A stretch of 64,000 nt of DNA from Nonomuraea sp. PA05 (GTDB lineage: Bacteria > Actinomycetota > Actinomycetes > Streptosporangiales > Streptosporangiaceae): NCBI RefSeq assembly GCF_008086045.1, contig NZ_VSEY01000019.1:62001-126000 (forward strand), read 5' to 3'. Of the stretch, positions 7,187 through 16,769 are shown in pieces; the stretch's first letter is position 1, and every line of letters starts with the position of its first letter. The notes beneath the pieces were generated by a model. It saw only the letters and a list, made by a program, of their open reading frames with translations, was not told where the DNA came from and ran no database searches. The position numbers were made by a program, and so were the translations under genes.

Positions 7187-7959
7187 CGGGGAAGGTGATG
7201 ACGGCCGCGCAGGTGGCCGCCTCGGTGGAGAGCGGGATGACGGTCGGGATAGGCGGCTGGGGCTCGCGCCGCAAGCCGATGGCCCTCGTCCAGGCCCTGG
7301 CCGAGTCCCCGGCGAGCGACCTGACGATCGTCTCGTACGGCGGGCCCGACGTCGGCGTGCTCTGCGCGGCGGGAAAGGTGCGCAGGGTGGTGGCCCCGTT
7401 CGTCACGCTCGACTCCATCCCCCTGGAGCCCGGCTTCAGGCGGGCCAGGCAGGCGGGGGAGATCGAGTTCACCGAGTACGACGAGGGCATGTTCATGTTC
7501 GGGCTGCTGGCGGCGGCCCACCGGCTGCCGTTCCTGCCGACGCGGGCGGGGCTGGGCTCGGACGTGCTGCGGGTCAACCCGGAGCTGCGGACCGTGCGCT
7601 CGCCGTACGGGGACGGGGAGGAACTGGTGGCGGTGCCCGCGCTGACCATGGACGTGGCGCTGGTGCACCTCAACAGGGCCGACGCCAGTGGCAACGCCCA
7701 GTACCTGGGGCCCGATCCGTACTTCGACGACCTGTACGCCAAGGCGGCCGGGCGGTGTTACGTCTCGTGCGAGCGGCTGGTGGACACGGCGGATCTGCTC
7801 AAGGAGGGTCCTGTGCAGTCGTTGCTGATCAGCCGGTCGATGGTGACGGGCGTGGTGGAGGCGCCGGGCGGGGCCGGGTTCACCTCGTGCGAGCCGGACT
7901 ACGGGCGTGACGAGGCGGCGCAGCGGCGGTACGTGGAGGGCTTCCGTGAGCAGGGCTGA
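7183..7959 (+). CDS. ipdA: IpdA, alpha subunit of the COCHEA-CoA hydrolase
   Basis: A 258-residue class I CoA-transferase alpha-subunit fold: GMTVGIGGWGSRRKPM near residue 18, SYGGPDVGVL, and a Glu-rich GEIEFTEYDEG stretch at residues 92-102 where this family carries its catalytic Glu. In steroid degraders IpdAB works as a ring C-opening hydrolase rather than a transferase. GTG 7183 overlaps the echA20 stop. The 3' end overlaps ipdB by 14 bases, as expected for obligate heteromer subunits. It is shorter at the N-terminus than I recall for the mycobacterial protein. Confidence 0.9.
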   Translation: MTGKVMTAAQVAASVESGMTVGIGGWGSRRKPMALVQALAESPASDLTIVSYGGPDVGVLCAAGKVRRVVAPFVTLDSIPLEPGFRRARQAGEIEFTEYDEGMFMFGLLAAAHRLPFLPTRAGLGSDVLRVNPELRTVRSPYGDGEELVAVPALTMDVALVHLNRADASGNAQYLGPDPYFDDLYAKAAGRCYVSCERLVDTADLLKEGPVQSLLISRSMVTGVVEAPGGAGFTSCEPDYGRDEAAQRRYVEGFREQG

Positions 7960-8668
7960 CATCTGTGTGGTGGCGTGCGCGGAGGCGTTCAGAGGCGACG
8001 GGGAGATCCTGGCGGCCGGCATCGGCGGGGCGATCACGGTGCTGGCGGCGCGGCTGGCGCGGCTGACGTTCGAGCCCGGCCTGCTCACCCACGACGGCGT
8101 GTGCCTGCTCACCGGCGACGTGCCGGCGCTCGGGCAGCCGCCTGAGGTGGTGGAGGGGTGGCTGCCGTTCCGCGATCACCTGTGGCTGGTGCTGAACGGG
8201 CGGCGGCACGTCATGCTCGGGGCCAGCCAGATCGACCGGTACGGGAACACGAACATCTCCTGCATCGGCGACTGGGCGCGGCCCAAGGCGCAACTGCTCG
8301 GGGTGCGCGGCGCGCCGGGGAACACCCGGTGCGATCCGACGAGCTACTGGATCCCCCGGCACTCGAAACGCGTGTTCGTTCCCCAGGTGGACATGGTCAG
8401 CGGGCTCGGCACGGATCGGGGTGCGTTCGAGCTGCGGCGGGTGGTGACGGACCTGGCCGTGCTGGACTTCGGGACGGCTGACGGGTCGATGCGCCTGGTG
8501 TCGGTGCACCCCGGGGTGAGCGTGGACGACGTGGTGGCGGCCACGGGCTTCGAGCTGCACGACATTTCGGGAAATGTCGCCCAGACCCGGGAGCCGACGG
8601 GCGAGGAGCTGCGCGTCCTGGACGGCCTCGACCCCGACCGGCTGCGCGACCGGGAGGTGGCGGCGTGA
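7946..8668 (+). CDS. ipdB: IpdB, beta subunit of the COCHEA-CoA hydrolase
   Basis: A 240-residue CoA-transferase beta-subunit homologue starting VSRADICVVACAEAF, with the conserved GASQIDRYGNTNIS and a C-terminal TGFELHDISGNVAQTREPT. It pairs with IpdA to hydrolyse the last steroid ring. GTG 7946 lies inside the ipdA 3' end; earlier in-frame starts would overlap ipdA much more. The stop overlaps ipdC (GTGA), so the four genes are translationally coupled. Confidence 0.9.
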   Translation: MSRADICVVACAEAFRGDGEILAAGIGGAITVLAARLARLTFEPGLLTHDGVCLLTGDVPALGQPPEVVEGWLPFRDHLWLVLNGRRHVMLGASQIDRYGNTNISCIGDWARPKAQLLGVRGAPGNTRCDPTSYWIPRHSKRVFVPQVDMVSGLGTDRGAFELRRVVTDLAVLDFGTADGSMRLVSVHPGVSVDDVVAATGFELHDISGNVAQTREPTGEELRVLDGLDPDRLRDREVAA

Positions 8669-9699
8669 GGACCGCGCTGACCGCGCTCGTCGGCTGCCGG
8701 TACCCGATCGTGCAGACCGGCATGGGGTACGTCGCGGGCGCCCGGCTGGCGGCGGCCACCTCGCAGGCGGGCGGGCTGGGCGTGATCGGCGCGGCCACCA
8801 TGTCGGTGACCGAGATGCGGGCGGCGATCCGGCGGGTCAAGGAGCGGACGGGCAACCCGTTCGGCGTGAACCTGCGGGCCGACGCCGACGACGCGGCCGA
8901 GCGGGTGGAGGTGCTGGTCGCCGAGGGTGTGCGGGTGGCGTCGTTCGCGATGGCGCCGCGCCGTGAGCTGATCGCCCGGCTCAAGGACGCGGGCGTGCTG
9001 GTCGTCCCGTCGGTGGGGGCGCGGCGGCACGCGGAGAAGGTGGCAGGGTGGGGCGCGGACGCGGTCATCGTGCAGGGCGGCGAGGGCGGCGGGCACACCG
9101 GGCCCGTGGCGACCACGCTGCTGCTGCCGCAGGTGGTGGACGCGGTGGACATCCCGGTGGTCGCGGCGGGCGGGTTCTTCGACGGGCGGGGGCTGGTGGC
9201 GGCGCTGGCGTACGGGGCGTGCGGGATCGCGATGGGCACCCGTTTCCTGCTGACCAGCGACTCGCCGGTGCCTGACGAGGTGAAGAAGTTCTACCTGGCG
9301 GCGCGGGAGACGGTCGTGACCAGGAACGTGGACGGGGTGCCGCACCGGGTGCTGAGCACGCCGTTCGTGGCCTCGCTCGAACGTGCGCGGCTGGTCAGGG
9401 CGGTGGTGAACGGGGCCCGCTTCAAGCGCCTGTCGGGCCTGTCGTGGCGCTCGATGTTGCGCGAGGGGCGCCGGATGCGGCGGGGCAGGGAGCTGAGCTG
9501 GGCGCAGGTGCTGCAGGCGGCGAACACTCCGGTGCTGCTGCGGGCGGCCATGGTGGAGGGGCGGGTGGATCTGGGCGTGATGGCCTCGGGTCAGGTGGTG
9601 ACGGTGCTGGACGACCTGCCGTCCTGCCAGGAGCTGATCGAGCGGGTGATGGCGGAGGCGGAGGCGGCCCTGTCCAGCCTGGGCGTCACAGGACGGTGA
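8665..9699 (+). CDS. ipdC: IpdC, flavin-dependent reductase of the HIP pathway (nitronate monooxygenase family)
   Basis: A 344-residue TIM-barrel flavoprotein of the 2-nitropropane dioxygenase/NMO superfamily: the N-terminal YPIVQTGMGYVAG, GGEGGGHTG as the FMN phosphate loop, and PVVAAGGFFDGRG. In mycobacteria Rv3553 (IpdC) reduces a HIP-derived CoA intermediate. Position as the fourth gene of the echA20-ipdABC operon supports this assignment over a true nitronate oxidase. The 3' end overlaps the convergent pentapeptide gene by 14 bases. Confidence 0.88.
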   Translation: MRTALTALVGCRYPIVQTGMGYVAGARLAAATSQAGGLGVIGAATMSVTEMRAAIRRVKERTGNPFGVNLRADADDAAERVEVLVAEGVRVASFAMAPRRELIARLKDAGVLVVPSVGARRHAEKVAGWGADAVIVQGGEGGGHTGPVATTLLLPQVVDAVDIPVVAAGGFFDGRGLVAALAYGACGIAMGTRFLLTSDSPVPDEVKKFYLAARETVVTRNVDGVPHRVLSTPFVASLERARLVRAVVNGARFKRLSGLSWRSMLREGRRMRRGRELSWAQVLQAANTPVLLRAAMVEGRVDLGVMASGQVVTVLDDLPSCQELIERVMAEAEAALSSLGVTGR

Positions 9700-10357
9700 T
9701 GCCGCGCGCCGCGAGGATGGCGTTGGCCTGCGTCTGGTTGATGATCGCCCCCGCGAACGCGCGAAGCTTGTCGTCGCCGGGCTCCCCCAGGTCGGCCCCG
9801 CGCAGGTCGGCCTTGGTGAACTTGGTGTTCAGCAGCCGGGTGCCGCGCAGGCGGCAGTCGTCCAGCACGGCCTCGGTGAAGTCGCAGCCCGACAGGTCGG
9901 CGTCGTCGAAGCGCACGCCCTCGATGTGCTCCTTGCGCAGCGAGCAGCCGCCGAGGTTGGCCAGCGTCAGGTTGGAGCGGCTCAGCTTGAACCCCGTGCC
10001 GCGCGACGCGGTCAGCGCGGCCCCGATCATGCGGCAGCCCGCGAACGAGACGTCCGTCAGCAGCGCCCCGGCGAACTGCGCCGACGACAGGTCCACGTCG
10101 GTGAAGGCGGCGTCGATGAGGTCGGCGTCGTTGAACCTGGTGCGCATCCCGCCCCCGCCGGTGAACACCGCGCCGTCGAGGTCGGCCTTGCGGAAGTCGG
10201 TCTGCTCCAGCACGCACGACTCGAAGCGCGCCCCGGCCAGCGAGGCGCCCCACAGGTCGGTCTCGGTCAGGTCGCACTCGCGGAACACGTGGATCTCCCC
10301 CGGCGGCAGCCGGTCGCCCAGGGCCTTGCGGGACAGATCCTCGCCGTCGAAATTCAC
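9686..10357 (-). CDS. Pentapeptide repeat protein
   Basis: A 223-residue protein made largely of A(D/N)LxX pentapeptides (for example DLTETDLWGASLAGARFES and KADLRGADLGE), predicted to form a right-handed quadrilateral beta-helix. It has no signal peptide. Such proteins range from DNA-mimic gyrase protectors to uncharacterised scaffolds; no function can be assigned. GTG 10357 starts three bases after the GH3 gene stop, so the two are probably cotranscribed. Confidence 0.8.
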   Translation of the reverse strand: MNFDGEDLSRKALGDRLPPGEIHVFRECDLTETDLWGASLAGARFESCVLEQTDFRKADLDGAVFTGGGGMRTRFNDADLIDAAFTDVDLSSAQFAGALLTDVSFAGCRMIGAALTASRGTGFKLSRSNLTLANLGGCSLRKEHIEGVRFDDADLSGCDFTEAVLDDCRLRGTRLLNTKFTKADLRGADLGEPGDDKLRAFAGAIINQTQANAILAARGITVL

Positions 10358-10360
10358 GGG

Positions 10361-11839
10361 CTAGAGCCTACCGGTCAGCACCTCCGCGGCGGCCTGCCCG
10401 CAGACGACGGCGGAGCCGTGGGTGGCGACGTGCACGGCGCCCAGGTCGGAGCGGACGGGCAGGCCCATCTCCACCACCACGGCGTCGGGGCGGGCGCTGA
10501 GCAGGTTCCGCAGGGCCTCGGACTGCCAGGCGTAGCGGTGCACGTCCCTGACGACCACGACGAGGGGACGCCCGTTCGCCAGGCCGATCAGGCGCTCCAG
10601 CTCCGGCCCCGTGGCCTCGCCCGCCGCCAGGCGGGTGACCTCCGTGCCGGGCAGCAGGCGGGCGAGCGGCTCGCCGACGCCCCAGGGGGTGTTCTTGTCG
10701 ATGGCCAGGTTCATCACCGGGACCAGCTCCACCACGTACGGCTCCCCCGCGATGGGCAGGACGGGCGCGGTGGAGCGGCGGGTCACCCGGATCGCCCGGC
10801 GGGCCGCGTCCAGGCCGATCCGGCCGCCGCCGGCTGTCTGGCTGCCCGAGGAGGCGGCCCATGCGGCCAGCTCGCGGACCCTTCGAGCGGCGTCGGCCAG
10901 GCGCTCCTCGGGCAGCAGTCCGGTGGTCACCGCCGTCGCGATCGCGTCGCGGATCCCGGCGGCGGTGGCCTCGTCGGCGCGCTCGCCGCCGACGCAGATC
11001 GCGTCCGCGCCCGCGGCGATGGCGCGGGCGGAGGCGCCCCCGATCCCGTACGCCCCCGACACCGCGGCCATCTCGATGCCGTCAGTGATGATCAGCCCGC
11101 CGAACCCCAGCTCCTCGCGCAGCAGCCCGGTGAGCACCTTGGGGCTGAGCGTGGCGGGCCGCTCCGCGTCGTACGACGGCACGAGGAGGTGCCCCGTCAT
11201 GATGACCTTGACGCCCTCCGCGATCGCCTCGCGGAAAGGGAGCAGCGCGTCCTCGATCCCGCTCTCGGCGACGACGGGCACGCCGTGGTGGGAGTCCACC
11301 GCGGTGTCGCCGTGCCCGGGGAAGTGCTTGGCGCAGGCGGCCACCCCGGCCGACTGGAGCCCGCGGACGAACGCCCTGGTGTGCCGGGCGACCAGTGACG
11401 AGTCGGAGCCGAACGCGCGCAGGCCGATGACCGGGTTGTCCGGGTTGGAGTTCACGTCGGCGGAGGGCGCGAAGTCGATCGTGATGCCGGCCCTGGCCAG
11501 CTCGCCCCCGAGGTCCCTGGCCAGCGACTCGGTGAGCGCCACGTCGTCCACGACGCCGAGCGCGTACGCGCCGGGCCGGCTGCTGCCGGTCGCCACTTCC
11601 AGCCTGGTGACCTCGCCTGACTCCTCGTCGGTGCCGACCAGGACCGCCGGGTTCTCGGCCCGCAGGGCGGCGGTGAGCTCGGCCACCTGGCCGGGGCCTG
11701 CGATGTTGCGCGAGAACAGCGCGACGCCGGCCAGCCCGTCGCCGAGCCGGCGGCGCAGCCAGTCGGGCGGCGTGTGGCCGGGGAAGCCGGGGAAAAGGAC
11801 GGCGTCGGCAAGGCGAAGCAGGTCACCGCTCAGGGGCAT
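10361..11839 (-). CDS. Glycoside hydrolase family 3 beta-N-acetylhexosaminidase-like protein
   Basis: A 492-residue GH3 enzyme with NagZ hallmarks: VGTDEESGEVTRL, the catalytic-loop motif KHFPGHGDTAVDSH, and the nucleophile Asp in LIITDGIEMAAV. The C-terminal half (about 330-492) resembles the second domain of two-domain GH3 enzymes. There is no signal peptide, so an intracellular role such as muropeptide or chito-oligosaccharide turnover is likely. ATG 11839 is close to a 19-bp palindrome (11852-11870) that could be its operator. The pentapeptide gene follows. Confidence 0.8.
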   Translation of the reverse strand: MPLSGDLLRLADAVLFPGFPGHTPPDWLRRRLGDGLAGVALFSRNIAGPGQVAELTAALRAENPAVLVGTDEESGEVTRLEVATGSSRPGAYALGVVDDVALTESLARDLGGELARAGITIDFAPSADVNSNPDNPVIGLRAFGSDSSLVARHTRAFVRGLQSAGVAACAKHFPGHGDTAVDSHHGVPVVAESGIEDALLPFREAIAEGVKVIMTGHLLVPSYDAERPATLSPKVLTGLLREELGFGGLIITDGIEMAAVSGAYGIGGASARAIAAGADAICVGGERADEATAAGIRDAIATAVTTGLLPEERLADAARRVRELAAWAASSGSQTAGGGRIGLDAARRAIRVTRRSTAPVLPIAGEPYVVELVPVMNLAIDKNTPWGVGEPLARLLPGTEVTRLAAGEATGPELERLIGLANGRPLVVVVRDVHRYAWQSEALRNLLSARPDAVVVEMGLPVRSDLGAVHVATHGSAVVCGQAAAEVLTGRL

Positions 11840-11851
11840 GACCCGAAATCT

Positions 11852-11870
11852 AATAGGAAAGTTTCCTATT
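11852..11870. promoter_or_regulatory. Perfect 19-bp palindrome upstream of the GH3 gene
   Basis: AATAGGAAAGTTTCCTATT: nine-base arms around one central base, in an otherwise GC-rich region. It spans the end of the PhoD gene and ends 13 bases before the GH3 start. It looks like a repressor operator; the regulator is not identified. Confidence 0.6.
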
Positions 11871-13230
11871 TGCTAGAGGCATTTTCTGATGTCAGCCCGT
11901 TCCCCTTCGTGACGAACTCCGCCACGGTACGCACCGGAGCCCCTTGGCGGTCCACGAAGTCCATCGCGCGGAACGCCACCCGCAGCTCCTCGGGGCCGGC
12001 CGTGCACGACAGGTAACCGCGCCGGTCGTCGAAGAACTTCAGATGCGGATTCGCCGCCAGCACGGCAGGCCCGTCGGTCTCCGGCGGCTGGCTGGTGATC
12101 GAGCTGCCCACGAACTCCACCCCGACCGTGGCCGACCCCGGATCCAGGAAGTCCGCCTTCAGCTCCCCCGCCCACGCGTTGTGCACGTCACCGCTGAACA
12201 CGACCAGCCCCGGCACGTTCACCCCCAGGATGCGGGCGCGCTGCACCGGATGGCCGTCCCAGGAGTCGGGGCGCAGGTTCGGCGCGGGCCCCGGCACGAA
12301 GCGGCGGGCGAAGAACAGCGGCTGCACCAGCACCCGCCACCTGACCGGGCTGGTGACCAGCCGCGACAGCAGCCACTGCTCCTGCGCCGCCCCCAGCATG
12401 GTGGTGGCGTCGCGGTACTGGCGCACGTCGAGCACCATGAAGTCGGCGACCGTCCCGAACGTCCGCCTGCGGTACATCTGCAGGTTCCCGTCCTCGGGCC
12501 GCACCCTGATCGGCTGGTTCTCGTAGTACGCCTGGTACGCCGCGCCCCTGCGGCGCAGGAACGCCGCCGACCCGTCCCCCCGGCCCCGGTAGTTGTCCAG
12601 CACCTCGTGGTCGTCCCAGGTCGGCACCCAGGGCGCGGCGGCGTGCGCGGCCTGCAGATCGGGGTCGGTCCGGTAGCGGGCGTACCGCTGGCGGTACTCG
12701 TGCAGCCGGCTCGTCTCGCCCGGCAGCGGCCCCAGCGCGCGCACCACGCGGGCAGACTGCCGCGACTCGTAGATGTAGTCGCCGACGTGGAAGACGACGT
12801 CGGGCCGCTCAGCCGCGAGATGCCGGTAGGCGGTGTAGAAGCCGTGCTCGTAGCGCTGGCAGTTGGCCACCGCGAACCGCACCGGCCGCGTCGAGGCCGG
12901 GTCGTCCGCCGTCCTGGTGCGGCCCACCGGGCTCTGCTGGCTGCCGGCCTTGAACCGGTAGAAGTAGTCCGTGCCCGGCTTGAGCCCGGCGACCCTGGCA
13001 TGCACGCTGTGCGCCCACACCGGCAGCGCCTGCGCGATCCCCCGGCGCAGGCCCTGGGTGAAGCGCTCGTCCTCGGCGAGCTGCCAGCTCACCTCGACCG
13101 CCTTGGGGGCCATGCCGCCAGGGCGCCGGGGGTCGGTGCCGAGCGGGTCGACGGCTAATCGCGTCCAGAGCACCACGCCGTCGGGCAGCGGCTCCCCGGA
13201 GGCGACGCCGAGTGTGAACGGGTTCGCCAT
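11866..13230 (-). CDS. PhoD-family metallophosphatase/phosphodiesterase lacking a signal peptide
   Basis: A 454-residue PhoD-like enzyme: an N-terminal FTLGVASGEPLPDGVVLWTRL domain, then the metallophosphatase core with FHVGDYIYES, PTWDDHEVLDNYRG, and VVFSGDVHNAWAGE supplying the Asp/His/Asn metal ligands. Family members are normally Tat-exported with a twin-Arg leader; here the protein starts directly at MANPFTLGVASG and no in-frame upstream leader fits, since the fadA6 stop is 15 bases away. It may act in the cytosol or have lost its leader. Confidence 0.85.
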   Translation of the reverse strand: MANPFTLGVASGEPLPDGVVLWTRLAVDPLGTDPRRPGGMAPKAVEVSWQLAEDERFTQGLRRGIAQALPVWAHSVHARVAGLKPGTDYFYRFKAGSQQSPVGRTRTADDPASTRPVRFAVANCQRYEHGFYTAYRHLAAERPDVVFHVGDYIYESRQSARVVRALGPLPGETSRLHEYRQRYARYRTDPDLQAAHAAAPWVPTWDDHEVLDNYRGRGDGSAAFLRRRGAAYQAYYENQPIRVRPEDGNLQMYRRRTFGTVADFMVLDVRQYRDATTMLGAAQEQWLLSRLVTSPVRWRVLVQPLFFARRFVPGPAPNLRPDSWDGHPVQRARILGVNVPGLVVFSGDVHNAWAGELKADFLDPGSATVGVEFVGSSITSQPPETDGPAVLAANPHLKFFDDRRGYLSCTAGPEELRVAFRAMDFVDRQGAPVRTVAEFVTKGNGLTSENASSK

Positions 13231-13245
13231 GTCTTCATGGTGTCG

Positions 13246-14409
<1,164 letters not shown>

Positions 14410-14420
14410 CCACGCATCGT

Positions 14421-14434
14421 AGCAAGCGCTTGGT
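14421..14434. promoter_or_regulatory. KstR2 operator of fadA6
   Basis: AGCAAGCGCTTGGT matches every fixed position of the published KstR2 consensus AnCAAGnnCTTGnT. It overlaps the predicted fadA6 transcription start (minus-strand TATAGA -10 at 14434-14439), so binding should block initiation. Confidence 0.85.
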
Positions 14435-14472
14435 CTATACGGGAATGCCGCATGAGCTGGGCCAGTTAGGCG

Positions 14473-14486
14473 AACAAGCGATTGTC
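14473..14486. promoter_or_regulatory. Second KstR2-like site, upstream of kstR2
   Basis: AACAAGCGATTGTC differs from AnCAAGnnCTTGnT at two fixed positions. It sits about 20 bases upstream of the kstR2 start, where it would mediate autorepression. Confidence 0.6.
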
Positions 14487-14493
14487 TGAGGGC

Positions 14494-14499
14494 CCATAA
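14494..14499 (+). promoter_or_regulatory. -10 box of a leaderless kstR2 promoter
   Basis: CATAAT ends seven bases before the GTG at 14507, placing the transcription start on or next to the start codon. No Shine-Dalgarno sequence is present, consistent with a leaderless mRNA. Confidence 0.5.
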
Positions 14500-14506
14500 T
14501 GGGAAC

Positions 14507-15175
14507 GTGACCACGCGAAAGAACTCCGGCACGACCACCACCTCGGCGAAACGCCAGCGCACCACCTCGTCGGGGTCGGCGTCCGAGCGCCGTGACCACC
14601 TCGTCAAGCTCGCCGCGGAGCTCTTCGCGCGCAAGGGCTTCCAAGCCACGACGGTACGCGAGATCGCCGACGAGGCGGGCATCCTCTCAGGAAGTCTCTA
14701 CCACCACTTCGACTCCAAGGAGACGATCGTCGACGAGGTGCTCTCCACCTTCCTCGACGACCTGATCGCCCGCTACCGCGCCGCCCTCGACACCAGTGCG
14801 GACGCCCGCACGGTGCTGTCGGAGATGGTCCGCATCGGCTTCGGCACGCTGGAGCCGCACCGCGCCGCCATCACCGTGATGCAGAACGACTGGAACTACC
14901 TGCGCCAGTTCGAGCGCTTCAACTACCTGGTCAAGGCCGAGGACGAGGTCGAGCAGATCTGGGTCTCCCAGATCAAGGCCGGGCAGGCCGCCGGGCTGTT
15001 CAGGTCCGACGTCGACCCGAAGCTCACCTACCGGATGATCCGCGACACCATCTGGGTCGCCGTGCGCTGGTTCCGTCCCGGCGGCAGGCTCAACACGACG
15101 GGCCTGGCCGAGCACTACATCACGGTGCTCTTCGACGGGCTCGCGACGGGCGAGCGCACCACCCAGCAGGGATGA
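14507..15175 (+). CDS. kstR2: KstR2-type TetR repressor of the HIP degradation regulon
   Basis: A 222-residue TetR protein with HTH segment VREIADEAGILSGSLYHHFDSKE at about residues 47-69 and a ligand domain containing the aromatic NDWNYLRQFERFNYL region typical of KstR2. Mycobacterial KstR2 is released from DNA by HIP-CoA. Its location divergent from fadA6 with a perfect KstR2 operator between them makes the orthology strong. GTG 14507 fits a leaderless start. The ATGA overlap couples it to the AlkD-like gene. Confidence 0.9.
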   Translation: MTTRKNSGTTTTSAKRQRTTSSGSASERRDHLVKLAAELFARKGFQATTVREIADEAGILSGSLYHHFDSKETIVDEVLSTFLDDLIARYRAALDTSADARTVLSEMVRIGFGTLEPHRAAITVMQNDWNYLRQFERFNYLVKAEDEVEQIWVSQIKAGQAAGLFRSDVDPKLTYRMIRDTIWVAVRWFRPGGRLNTTGLAEHYITVLFDGLATGERTTQQG

Positions 15176-15852
15176 GCCTCGGCAAGGCGGTGCGGCTGGC
15201 ACTGCAGGAGGCGGCCGAGCCGGGCAAGGCCGAGGCCATGCGGGCCTACATGAAGTCGGCGATGCCGTTCCTCGGCGTGCAGGCCGTGCCCAGGCGGACG
15301 GCCCTGCGCCGGGTCTTCGCCGAGCACCGGCTCGACAGCGCGCCCGAATGGCGGCGCGCGGTGCTGACCCTGTGGCGGGACGCCGAGTACCGCGAGGAGC
15401 GCTACGCCGCCATCGAGCTGTCCGGCTACCACCTCTACCGCGACTTCCAGACCCTCTACACGGTGCCGATGTACGAGGAGATGATCGTCTCGGGCGCCTG
15501 GTGGGACCTGGTGGACGAGCTCGCCACCCACCGGGTCGGCGGCCTGCTGGCCACCTTCCCCGACTCCATGCGGCCGCTCATGCTGGAGTGGGCGCACGAC
15601 GGCGACCTGTGGAAGCGGCGCACCTCCATCCTGTGCCAGAACCGGTTCAAGTCACGCACGGACACCGCGCTGCTGTACGCGTGCATCGAACCGAGCCTGT
15701 CCGACAACGACTTCTTCGCCCGCAAGGCCATCGGGTGGGCCTTACGCGAATACGCGAAGACCAACCCGGGCGAGGTGGTGCGCTATGTCAAGGCGAAGGG
15801 CATCTCCGGCCTCAGCCGCCGCGAGGCGCTGAAGAACCTGCCCCTCATCTAG
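15172..15852 (+). CDS. DNA alkylation repair protein (AlkD-like HEAT repeat)
   Basis: A 226-residue helical-repeat protein of the DNA alkylation repair family: MKSAMPFLGVQAVPRR near the N-terminus and RRTSILCQNRFKSRTD, FFARKAIGWALREYAKTNP further on, as in AlkD glycosylases that excise N3/N7-alkylpurines. ATG 15172 overlaps the kstR2 stop (ATGA), so it is the second gene of that operon; the link to steroid regulation may be accidental. It is convergent with the LysR gene, overlapping by eight bases. Confidence 0.8.
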   Translation: MSLGKAVRLALQEAAEPGKAEAMRAYMKSAMPFLGVQAVPRRTALRRVFAEHRLDSAPEWRRAVLTLWRDAEYREERYAAIELSGYHLYRDFQTLYTVPMYEEMIVSGAWWDLVDELATHRVGGLLATFPDSMRPLMLEWAHDGDLWKRRTSILCQNRFKSRTDTALLYACIEPSLSDNDFFARKAIGWALREYAKTNPGEVVRYVKAKGISGLSRREALKNLPLI

Positions 15853-16684
15853 TCCACAGGGCTTCTTGCACGGCCTGCACCAGGGCCATCAGCTCCGGGG
15901 TGACGCGCTCCCTCGACCACGCCAGCGCGTACGTGATGCGCAGATCCCCCGCCTCCAGCGGCACGAACCGCACGTCCTCCCGCCTGACGGTCCTGGCCAG
16001 GAGCTGCGGGATAGGCAGCAGCCCCGCGCCCGCCGCCACCAGGTCGAGCGCGGCGCCGAAGTCGTCGTCGGCCACCAGCCGGGAGCGACCGGGCAGCCCC
16101 GGCCAGGGGCGGGTGCCCGGGGTGAGCAGCACGTGGCCGCCCAGCTCGTCCGCCGTCACCCGCGGGCGCGACTCCATCCGGTGCCCGGCCGGCACGGCCA
16201 GCCGATCGACCGTGACGTGGAACCTGGCCGCCGTCACGAACCGCGCGGGCGCGGGCGTGGCCAGGATCGCCGCCGACACCTCGCCGTCCGACAGCGCCCG
16301 CGCCGCCGCGCTCCGGCCCGCCGCGCGCAACTCCACCCCGATCGCCGGCGTGCGGCCGGCCAGCCGCCTGACGATCCGCGCCGCCAGCGTGCCCACCAGC
16401 GGTGGATAAGCCAGATGAATGGTCGGCCTGGCCAGCCGGGCCGCCTCCGCCTCGAACGCCCGCACCGACTCGATCACCTGCTCCGCGTGCGGGAGCAGCG
16501 CCTTGCCCTCGGCCGTGAGCCGCACCTCGCGGGCGGAGCGCTCGAATAACCTGGCGCCCGTGGCGCGTTCGAGGCGGGTGATGGCCTGACTCATGGCCGG
16601 CTGGGACATCCCCAGGTCGGTGGCGGCCGTCGAGAAGCTGAGCCGTTCCGCGACCCGGGTGAAGCAGTGGATCTCCCTGAGCAT
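15845..16684 (-). CDS. LysR-family regulator, MetR-like position
   Basis: A LysR-type regulator of about 279 residues: N-terminal winged HTH ([27 protein letters not shown]) and a periplasmic-binding-protein-like effector domain. It lies head to head with metE, the classic arrangement of MetR, so activation of methionine synthesis is the likely job. ATG 16684 gives the normal LysR spacing to the HTH; ATG 16711 is an alternative. The short intergenic gap leaves little room for other control elements. Confidence 0.8.
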   Translation of the reverse strand: MLREIHCFTRVAERLSFSTAATDLGMSQPAMSQAITRLERATGARLFERSAREVRLTAEGKALLPHAEQVIESVRAFEAEAARLARPTIHLAYPPLVGTLAARIVRRLAGRTPAIGVELRAAGRSAAARALSDGEVSAAILATPAPARFVTAARFHVTVDRLAVPAGHRMESRPRVTADELGGHVLLTPGTRPWPGLPGRSRLVADDDFGAALDLVAAGAGLLPIPQLLARTVRREDVRFVPLEAGDLRITYALAWSRERVTPELMALVQAVQEALWTR

Positions 16685-16769
16685 AAGCAGCACCAATACA
16701 TCGTGCACCATCGCCGGGGCGGTCGGCAGGATGCCAGCGACCTTGAACCACATCCAGGGAGCTGAAGAG

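Noticed and set aside
9418-9436. KstR2-like match TTCAAGCGCCTGTC
   Set aside because: Three mismatches at fixed positions and inside the ipdC coding sequence.
16685-16769. Riboswitch upstream of metE
   Set aside because: Too short for a cobalamin or SAM riboswitch and no recognisable conserved core.
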